Below, piece after piece: positions 55,513 to 64,000 of a stretch of 64,000 bases of DNA; position 1 is the first letter of the stretch, and each line of letters begins with the position of its first letter. The notes under the pieces were generated by a model, which did not search any database, had not been told where the DNA came from, and saw nothing but the letters and a program-made list of their open reading frames with translations. The position numbers and the translations under genes are program-made. Source of the stretch: Agapanthus africanus (taxonomy: Eukaryota > Streptophyta > Magnoliopsida > Asparagales > Amaryllidaceae); NCBI GenBank assembly GCA_030015575.1, contig JASDDO010000006.1, positions 379,586,137-379,650,136 of the forward strand, read 5' to 3'.

Positions 55513-57517
55513 TGTTGGGTTACGGCAGCGTCCCGGCCATCAATCCGTGACCAAATGCGGAACAAAAATTTATAAAACTTGGCAGTACCACAACCAATTA
55601 CCCGGATCTACCCATAAGCCCTATATAACAAAACATGCAAAGGAGTTAGAATGGTTATACCGAATAGATCCGTATCTTTCGGTCTTCAACCATCATCCCA
55701 AGCTCTTAGGAGCTTCCTTGATCAAGCTTGATCTCCGGTCTCTCTCTATCGAAGATGATCCACCCGAGAGTCTATGCAACGAGCTCCAACCTCATTTTCG
55801 AGATAAGTAGGATACCTAGATCGCTACACTAGATACCGTAGAAGAAGTAGAGAGTGATGAAAGATTAATTTATCTCAAGACAACCAAGGCTTCTCAACAC
55901 ATGAGAGGGTTTGGGTGGAGGTAAAAGAAGATGCCATGAGGATGAGAGTGTTGTAGGAGAGGGAAAAATAATGGCTTGAATGATTTTTGTGTGTTGTGAG
56001 AATTAATAAATGGAGCCATCCAAAAATATCTAGAGTCAACAAAAATATCTCAAGTCAACAAAATTCTCACAACAAACAAAAACCCTAAGCATTCTTAGAA
56101 TAGTAATCATGGGTCACTAATAAGCCATGCCACCAAAAATGCAATATACACCTCATCCTACACCTCAATAACCTTTTAATCAAAAAAGGTCTAAACCATA
56201 ATGAGGTGTAATCTTCTAAAAGTAATATTGTAAGAAATTACAAGAATACCCCTCATCTGTATATACATACCCGCATCCGTATTCCAAAGAATACGAATAC
56301 AATGAGACGAAAATAATCAAACAATATAATACTAGGATCCGACTTAAACTAAAGCCCACTAGTTTTATCCGTCCGAACATCATCCGTGCACAAGTATACG
56401 TATGTGATCGAATTCTGCCGTAAAAACTATACGGCCTCTACATCGTTTCTCTCGAAGTAGGGAAACCCTCTGTATGGGACTCTAAAGACTCGTCAATACG
56501 CTGGCAGTGGGTTTAACCAGAAGCACGTCAGCGGCACTAGCTGTACGTAACGGCTACCCAGGTATTGAGCGAAAGGGAGGCCGACAAGCAAACTCATCCT
56601 GAAACCCCTACTGAGCCTGACATTGACAATATCCGTACAGTCTGGTTCGTTCGTCTATGAGTATCACATATCGAGTCTAGAGGGTGGATAAAGTCAGACC
56701 CTTCACAACGCGACATTTAGTGTCGGTATGAAACCTATCACCACCTGAGAAACTACTGATCCTAGATCAGTAATTCTCGACTATCTTGGCCAAGGATTTC
56801 TGGTGATGGCCACCCGTGCACAACGCGACATCAACCCCCAATACCGAGAGAGATGAATCCCCTGACGATCCGCTCACTGCCTCTATATGACTCGGGGCTG
56901 TACCCAACTAAAACATGTTTGCACGACTCCTTTGAGCCGTGGTAGGGTAGTAATCAAAGCATGGTGGGAACTCATACGAGACAAATGACGATCTCAGGTC
57001 GATAGACTAACCGTACACATGTCACCTGGGAATTGCTATCTGACAATAGGTATAATACCAACTAGCATGTTCCCGGCGAGTCCGTCCGGTGTACTCATAA
57101 CCCAATGAGCACCAGTATACATCTTAGGTGAACAAACTGACACCAATGGCTTGTGAGACCGGCCACCGTCCCTCGTCGGGGTATCGATCAGTATACACTA
57201 GTCTACTCTGGAGTATCGATGCCCAGTCTCGAAACTCCCACGACTAGAGACATTTAAGGATGTGCTTATAGACCACCCAGCTCCCACTTATATGATCGCC
57301 ATCATAATGCTGGTAGTCAGGCAAGAATCCTATGGGCTCTATCAACATGTAATAGTGATCGGTAATACCACCTAATGCTGTACATGATGATAAAGACAAA
57401 CCAGATAGCATACTATCATCTCGAGTAAGACTGTTCTACCGGTATAGGTCCTCCCTCAATCGTCATAATCACCTGCCTGCGACTATGATAATTGCCTTGA
57501 GGGCACTATAGCCAAGA
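55513..57517 (-). mobile_element. 3' LTR of copia B (about 2.0 kb)
   Basis: Starts TGTTGGGTTACGGCAGCG and ends near GCCAAGA on the plus strand. Homologous throughout to 52843-55091, with several indels. No coding sequence. Confidence 0.72.
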
Positions 57518-59970
57518 ATCTCCCACTTGCACCTAATTATTGCGATGTCACATACTCACAGCCCGTATGATACCGAGCACCCAACTCCTCTACTAATCAA
57601 TCTCGCAAAGCTCGTTTGTGAAACTATTGTGTTCGAGAAATAGATTCAGTGAGTGGATCCGCTCCAATGTTTCTTTCTGTATCTCTCTATATCTCAACTT
57701 CGCGGAGAAAGCTATCTCCCGAAATGAGCAATACCCGTCTTAGAATATGTCTAGATATCTGATGGGACCCAGTTTACAAATGAACTCCAAATCCAGCAAA
57801 CTTGTTAGACTGTATTGTCCACTGAATTTAATCAGTATCCTGCTCCATACTTTCCTCAGCATTCGCTTGGACTACCTGTCCAACATACTGTCCCTTAAAA
57901 GAGGAAAAACTAAAACTCTGACAGTTACTCTGTCATTCAGGTCACCTTGGAAGTCTAAAATGATAACCGTCTCCTGAAGGTGGCTGCCATTACCATATCC
58001 CAAGAATATCCACTTATGTTCGTAACTGCTTCCCAATGTTTCTACAGAATTGGATTAATATATATGCTTATTGCAGCTAGTGCAAAAACAACATCTGGTG
58101 TCGTACTTGACATCACATGATTGACTCAATTGCCTAAGCAAGTGATATGCTAATCATGCAAATCCCTCTCCCCTTTAGTCTGAAAGACATCCTTTAGAGA
58201 GGGTGACTCTATCACCTGCAGGTACACCACCATGCCAGGAGTCAACCATTCTAAAACACCTTTAGAATAATGTCAAAGTACCCATATTGGGACACTTCCC
58301 AAATTAAGATCTAAAACCATAGATCTAGTAACCAGAAACCCTGATATTATATCCATATCCTATGCGGAGAAACAACTTTGTGACAACCACAGTATAACCG
58401 ATCGTAGTATAGAAATTTCACTTCCTATAAGGTGCATGCCATCCAAATACCAGGATATCACACCCTACTACCTTCTTACCAGATCCATCTCCTATTCTGA
58501 TGAAGTCAAAGCCTATGACTGTCATATCAAAAATAGATGATCTATCTCCGCTATAACTTCTTTAGTCTATAAATAGAAATAAGCTACTTGCCCTCTATGC
58601 TTCCGCTGATCCCACTGACTACAACAACCCTTTGGCAGAGTCATATACGCGTGCACTTCTAAAGCTAGTTTAGAACGACACTATATTCATCCTCCTGCCG
58701 AGTCTCATAGTCTAGAACAACAGCAATGGCAAGTCTGGGTAAACAAGAACCTCCTTGTCACCGTCTCTGAGAAGACCGAAGTACCTCTCAGGTGCCTGAG
58801 GTTACCCACCATATCTGTGGAGTGGCCAATGGAATGTCAAAACCAATTGAATTTTTAGGTTCTATTAAATTTTCAGTAATCGTTTGTGGTTCTGGAATCA
58901 CTTCCAGTTCTTCCATACTCCCACTTATGTTTTTCTGAAAAGAATCCATTTTACTAAAACTGTGGCGAGTGAAGAACAATATATCTATTGATCTTCCAGA
59001 TGGTAGAAAGTTAACCCTCGACATAGCCCGGGATAACCCACAAACAACCATTACTGAAACGTGCCCTGAGTTTATCCAGAGTCTGGTTTTAAGCATAAGC
59101 CGGACAACTCCATATACCTTAACATCGTTAAGATATGAACCATTCTATATACAATATAGAAACAGAGGTACTAATTTAATTGGAACCAGATTCAAATCAT
59201 GCAGCTGTCTCCAGTGCATGTCAACTAAGTGGAATGAGGCCAAGCAACATTACTCATCTAGGAGTGCATCCACATATGGGTAACCTGAAAGAGAAGCAAG
59301 TTCTCAAAACCATTACTATCAACGGAATATCTAGCACAAGTATCTACATCTTCGATCACCTTGAAGAATCCTGATACTTGCAACATGTGGTTCTCTACTT
59401 TATTCATATACCTATAACTTCTAAAAATTTAGGCCTTGTATTTCAGTGAAACACATATCTAAAAACTACAGAAGTCATAAGTAAACAGAATATAGTACGA
59501 GCACCAACCCCTTTGTCCTAGTGGACACTGGACAACATGCAATATATTGTTTAAGTCCTTTGAGTTAAATAACTCATACCATGTGCGTCGTAGGTTGAAA
59601 ACTGTACTATGGTTAAGAAGAATTACACCGCTGTTGAATGCTTCTTACCAAACCATCAACTGATATAGGTAAATGTCATAGACATAATTTCAAAAAGGTA
59701 TATCTCACTTTATAAAATAAACGCACAGATATATCAGTTTGAAGCTGGTGCATAACTACAGATATTCAAACCCAAATATTTGCCGTCCGACAAAAACCCA
59801 GGTGATTTCCTCAAATATCACCAATTACAACGAATTCCGATATAATGAGGATATAATCACCTAATTCCTAATATCTTACTCCTACTCACTATCTGTAACA
59901 CCATACAGATGTGAGAATCAAATTTGGTAAATACATACCCTGGAGTAAGGATCTAATTGGGAAATCAGTT
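57518..59970 (-). pseudogene. Degraded pol of copia B
   Basis: The purine tract sits at the left edge. Near 59200-59090 the minus strand encodes PYLNDVKVYGVVRLMLKTRLW split by changes, the counterpart of the integrase tail PYLNFVKIWGCLAYVKKQNP of element A. 59000-58850 encodes the linker (MEELEVIPEPQTITENLIEP). The RT/RNase H part (57533-58780) has no readable frame; I assign it by position only. Near 59960 a worn match to the protease lead-in appears. Confidence 0.6.
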
Positions 59971-60054
59971 TTCAATTAACAACACACAGTGAAACTGAAA
60001 CATGAAAATGTTTCAAAGGAGTATCCGGGTATTCCTAGTAATGCCTCTTCCACT

Positions 60055-60605
60055 ATCCATATTCATGACTGTAACCGTATATTTCTTTGCCATCTCTCCA
60101 ATCTCTTTATTTGTCTTTACTTATTACCTTCTGTACACCACCCTTAGGCTAAATGGTTTTCTTCTTTCCCTAACTTTCGGCATCAGCCTATGGTTTGGAA
60201 GAAGACTATCCAATAAGCATAATAGGTGTACCCTCCTAATCCTAGGAGCCCTCGCAACCTGAGAGAAAGTACAGGGAAAAGACAACTGAATAATCCTTAT
60301 TCTATTTCTCCCGAATCGGAAAAATGCAAAGGTGAAGTAGGAGTGGCGATGATATACGCGGCTTTGTCGTGAATGATAGTAGTCACAATTTACTTTGCCC
60401 TCTTTCTAATCCCTTTATTTTTCTTTACTTATTACTTTTTGTACACCACACTTACGCTAATTGGTTTTCTTCCTTCCCTACCCTTCGGCACCAGCTTATG
60501 GTTTGGAAGAAGACTATCCGATAAGCGTAATAGGTGTACTCTCCTAATACCAAGAGCCTATGTAACCTGAGAGAAGGTAAAGGGAAAAGACAACTGAATA
60601 GTCCT
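60055..60605 (-). repeat. 308-bp tandem duplication in the gag position of copia B
   Basis: Two diverged copies (about 60060-60300 and 60385-60605) share TTTACTTATTACYTTYTGTAC, TATGGTTTGGAAGAAGACTAT and GGGAAAAGACAACTGAATA. Period about 308 bp. Both plus-strand ORFs over the copies are by-products. Confidence 0.85.
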
Positions 60606-60854
60606 ATTCAATTTCTCTAGAACCGGAAACCATCATCGAATCTAAAACAAGTTTCTTCGAGTTCGTATGTAACTATACGATGGTCATATCTAATAAATGT
60701 GGATCTTCGTAGTGATACGGAATGTTCCGGAGAAATTCAAAGGGTAAAAGTATGAGTGGCAATGATATATGCAACTATGACAATCCAAAAGCCAATGTGA
60801 TTTAAGAAGGTTCGGTTAACTTGGTTCATGAGTTTTAGTCTAGGGTCGGGCCAT

Positions 60855-62462
60855 GGTCGCTGCCAAAGAGAGAGAGAGAGAGAAAAGAAACACTCAGCGT
60901 GCACTCTAACCTAGATCAGAATGGTTAATCACTTTATCTAATCAGGATGGCTCCCACTGTTTCCTCGAATTCTCCTCCAAACCCAAAAGAAAAATTAGTC
61001 GGGATCATCTAAAATCACCCGAGGAGTAAACCAACTCATCAGTGGGAATCGGGATCCAACTATCATCGTATGATAACTTGATGGAAGCCACTCAAGTTAT
61101 CACACTCCAGAAGGTATGCACATACCTGACAAGTTTCAGTTTCTTTAGAAACTCCCGATGTGGATTATTGGCCCATGCTTTTATGATCTTGACGAAGGCC
61201 AACATATCATAAGTCACATGTCAAGTTCTACCCGTCATTGTCCAGGTTAGTTTGAACCCACCCATACATACCTTTGACGAAGGCCAAAATAGCAGTACGA
61301 CTGTCTCAAACCAACGCATCTATCCATTCAACATAAAAGTAACACATAGCTAACATACACTGTGCCTTGACGAAGGCCGACATACATAGCATGAATACTA
61401 GGCGCTACCCGTCTGAAATGACGGAGGGTTACGGCTGGTTTTTGGCGAAAAACCTTTAACGTAATGAACTTGATATCGTCGAAAGAATCCAAGTGGTTTT
61501 ACAAAATTATAGTGGCGAAAACTTTTGCTAAAGAGGTCACTCTCGGCGAAGGTATCTCGGCTCTTTCCTCGTCGAACGAGGTGCAGGATATTCCAAACTG
61601 AATACCACGATGCAAAGCAAAAATAATCGACTACAGTGAAGTTATTACGCCGACGCAAACTTCTGCCTAAGGGGTCATTTCCGATGAATGGATCTCGGCC
61701 TTTGCCTCGTCGAATGAGGTGCTGGATATTCATAACCGAATACCACTGTGCAAAGCAAAAGAGAACGTCTGTAATGTCAGTTTTTAAAAAACTTGGTTCC
61801 AACAACATCATATATATATGCTTGTTATCCTTGCATTGATCAGAATCAACGCAGTTCCATCAATTAAACATATCACACTAGAAAAGAACGAAAATATAAT
61901 GTACGTATATGCCATCCGCATTCGCCACTGGACCCCATTATCACCCGCTAGGTTACTTAACTAACGACAGAGCGGGAGCAGGACTAGCGCGGGTGCAAAA
62001 CATATACAACATCTACTAGTATATATATAAATATATATAACAATCTTCCCAGGCATGATATATAGCAACATCACAGAATAGCGATAAGCATCACAGAACA
62101 AACGGATAATCTGGGAACTCCGGATTTCCATTGAGCCGCAAGTGAAATCCAACGTTCCCCTGGTCGTGTGGACAGCCTGTGCAATGAAAACCTAGACCCC
62201 TACGAGCGCGGCAAGTTACCCTCCAATTCGATAAGTGAGGCAACCCCAATCAATAAAGTGAGTGGGTCACCCAGCACTTCACGGAATCTGGTAACTTGAG
62301 AACCTCTCCGTGGATCAACCTGTACCCCATACGAGTGCGGCGAATAGCCCGCCAATTCTAGAGTAAGGCCCCGTCCGTCTCAACGCCATGAGATGCGGGC
62401 CTGTTGCCCTCTAGAACCCGTCTAACCGTGCACTCCACTGCGGGGTAATCCTAGTATTTACA
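60855..62462 (-). other. Leader module of copia B
   Basis: Homologue of 50510-52160 in element A: GAGAGAGAAAAGAAA.CACTCAGCGTG, ATCAGGATGGCTCCCAC, CGGAGGGTTACGGCTGGTTT, GCGAGTGCGGCGAATAG-type text. Three copies of TTGACGAAGGCCAACA-like text (about 61189, 61274, 61367) occupy the positions of the CGCTTGCC repeats in element A. Confidence 0.6.
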
Positions 62463-63037
62463 AGTTGGGAAGTGAACCCTCCGAACTCTATGCTCAAGTA
62501 TGTTCTGTCGAAACGATAGATTCAGACAGTAGCGAATTTGAACAACTTCACGATACTGATCTTGACTCCGTTAGTACGTTATTATTTGACCCTGCTATTT
62601 ATTATACACATACGGACCCTTCTATCGAGCTGTCCGGGTCAACATCTAACGCTAAATATGAACTTTTTACGGAGTCCGAGTATCATCACGTTCTTTCCGA
62701 TGAGATTATTATTCGGGATATCGATGAAAGCTTTGCAGAAATCTTCGCTGAAGAACTCACATTCTTAGAAGACATGGGAGTTGTGATAAATCAACCCCAA
62801 TCCAAAGAAGTTAAACCGCCACCTCTTCTTCTTATCAAGAATGAGAATGCGAGTAATCCATCATCATTGTTTTGTCTCTACAAACCGAGGCGTAAACCCG
62901 TTCTATTACACTTCTTATGTCTTCCCCACTTCTTCACGTCTATAGGCGACATGATTTTCTACCAACCAGTGCGTTACATCGATAAAATATTTCAATGGTT
63001 GGTGTTGACTTTTGGTCTTTGTAAATGTTTATATTGA
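62463..63037 (+). CDS. Unrecognised open frame, probable C-terminus of an LTR-element polyprotein
   Basis: An open frame of about 190 codons ends at a TGA at 63035. It is open further upstream and has no ATG at its left edge (the first listed codon is TTG), so it is probably the truncated end of a longer frame. The N-terminal two thirds are strongly acidic with many Ser/Asp/Glu (DSDSSEFEQLHDTDLDS, ESFAEIFAEELTFLEDMG); the C-terminal third is basic and hydrophobic (LYKPRRKPVLLHFLCLPHFF, IFQWLVLTFGLC), with a possible membrane segment. It lies about 60 bp before a purine tract and an LTR start on the same strand, which suggests a gypsy-type element of the Athila/Tat side. I do not recognise the domain. 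Confidence 0.4.
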
Positions 63038-63094
63038 CCAATAACTTTACCCCCTCTTTATAATTTTAAATGCTTAATACGGTTTTACTCAAGT

Positions 63095-63108
63095 TTGGGG
63101 AGGGGGAA
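63095..63108 (+). other. Polypurine tract before the 3' LTR
   Basis: TTTGGGGAGGGGGAA immediately before TATTTTGGCTC, the inferred LTR start (TA where TG is usual). AAGTTTGGGGGxxG tracts are typical of plant gypsy elements. Confidence 0.65.
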
Positions 63109-64000
63109 TATTTTGGCTCTTAAAAGAAAATAAATTTTTACAAAATTGTGCGCCAAAAATAAATTTGGAGGAGGATTTCACTGTCATTTATTCCTGTCCC
63201 CGTTACTAACTTTTCTTCCGAAGTCTACAGTTTTTTTAAGCTTAACAGATGACATCAGTGAGGACACTGCTGCAAACAGGTTTGGAGGAGGTTTGTGCTT
63301 ATTCACGCATTATTTTGCATTATCATAAATATGAGCACAAAATTTTTTGATAATAAAAGATTAGAAAGTAAAAAAATTACATATGAAAGATAGGTGTTTC
63401 GCCCAACCAGAGCAAAGCTCTGTTTGAATTCAAAATTCGAATTTTGAAGCAACGCTTCAAGTCTCGGGCGCAACGCGCCGCGTGTCTGGCGCTAATACGT
63501 CAGCGCAGCGCCCAAGAAGGCGCGCCCAATCAGAGCAGAGCTCTATTTGCCTGAAGCAACGCTTCAGTTGCGCTGCGCTCTGCGCTGCGCGACACGTGTC
63601 AGCGCAGATGCGCTAGCGCAGTTGCGCTGCGCTTGTCAGCGCAGATGCGCTAGCACAGTTGCGCTGCGCTCTGCGCCGCGCGACACGTGTCAGCGCAGAT
63701 GCGCTAGCGCAGTTGCGCTGCGCGACACGTGTCACACGCTGGGGCATCTGCGCCAAAACTGAATTAAGATTTTAAGAAATCTTTTCTGTTCTTGTTAAAG
63801 CAAGAAGATTTTCTTCTGCAAAGCAGAAGCCCTTGGATCAAAGATCCAACGGTGGGGAAAATTCCCCAAATCACTCAGAGAATGATCTCTTTAACAAATT
63901 TAACTAATTTATGGTCACTATAAAAAGGACCCTAAGCCTCAATTCAAAGGCATCAACATTTTTCTTGAGAACTTAAGAACTTTAAACAGAGAGAACTCTG
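63109..64000 (+). mobile_element. Start of a 3' LTR running off the window
   Basis: Begins after the purine tract. It contains many short hairpins (63409-63850), a palindromic tandem array (63560-63735), TTGGATCAAAGATCCAACGG (about 63834), a TATA box (TATAAAAAGG, 63919-63928) and a likely transcript start about 30 bp later. This is a U3-R layout. Its end and any partner LTR are outside. Confidence 0.65.
63560..63735. repeat. GC-rich palindromic tandem array in the LTR
   Basis: About three imperfect units of GACACGTGTC, AGCGCAGATGCGCT, TGCGCTAGCGCA and GTTGCGCTGCGC, each itself a palindrome or near-palindrome. GACACGTGTC occurs at 63591, 63682 and 63724; the middle unit lacks it. CACGTG is a G-box core. 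Confidence 0.85.

Larger units (their letters stand above)
55513..62462 (-). mobile_element. Copia element B, minus strand, 5' part truncated
   Basis: The 3' LTR (in element direction) is 57517-55513, preceded by a purine tract (complement of 57518-57532: GTGCAAGTGGGAGAT). To the right come degraded pol, a gag-position tandem duplication, and the leader module shared with element A, which ends at 62462 where unrelated sequence begins. The element's own 5' LTR and primer site are missing. Same family as element A, but its coding region is far more decayed. Confidence 0.75.

Noticed and set aside
55319..55810. 163-codon plus-strand frame after the rRNA fragment
   Set aside because: It runs from spacer across the LTR start at 55513, antisense to element B; no recognisable domain.
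57747..57977. Plus-strand frame as a host gene
   Set aside because: Lies antisense within degraded pol of copia B with no domain.

Overview
The window is nuclear DNA of a flowering plant. It is AT-rich, packed with nested LTR retrotransposons, TRIMs and foldback elements, and holds one spliced host gene with canonical GT-AG introns. The species cannot be named from the sequence.

Layout. 1-7.85 kb: a Cassandra-type TRIM (LTRs with a 5S-rRNA-like domain), a minus-strand Ty3/gypsy remnant with an inverted LTR tip, then a decayed plus-strand Tork/Tnt1-like copia element. The copia carries two nested insertions, each with a perfect 5-bp target duplication: a 1.26-kb solo LTR (GAGGC) and a rearranged Cassandra (ACATC). 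7.85-8.83 kb: an AT-rich satellite-like array with about 78-bp monomers in three-unit blocks. 8.83-20.9 kb: mostly intergenic, with two diverged copies of one non-coding segment, a complete TRIM carrying a hAT-type element, a solo LTR with TSD ATCAT and a foldback element.

20,989-26,389 (minus): the one confident host gene, a four-exon WSS1/WLM-domain DNA-dependent metalloprotease with two RanBP2-type zinc fingers (373 aa predicted). Its 3.4-kb third intron splits the first finger. 26.4-33.8 kb: foldback MITE, copia gag fragment with an intact zinc knuckle, LTR with a nested 445-bp MITE, a 45-bp-class minisatellite, and a hairpin-dense promoter-like region.

33,810-47,491 (minus): a Tekay/Del-like chromovirus with LTRs of about 2.85 kb. 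Its 3' LTR is split by a related 3.1-kb solo LTR (TSD GCAGG). Its coding region carries two short intron-like inserts, stop codons, a frameshift and catalytic-site losses. 48.8-62.5 kb (minus): two related copia elements, one reduced by an internal deletion, one truncated; between them lies a 73-bp mitochondrial 18S rRNA fragment. 62.5-64 kb: the 3' end of another plus-strand LTR element, including a polypurine tract and an LTR with palindromic tandem repeats and a TATA box, running off the window.

Apart from the WSS1-like gene, almost everything recognisable is transposon-derived. Several LTRs carry non-coding architecture: 5S-like domains, tRNA-like A/B boxes, palindromic bZIP-like sites and arrays of tiny hairpins. 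I saw no clear sign of a dedicated multi-gene system. The strongest unusual signals are the two intron-like inserts in the chromovirus and the structured LTRs.
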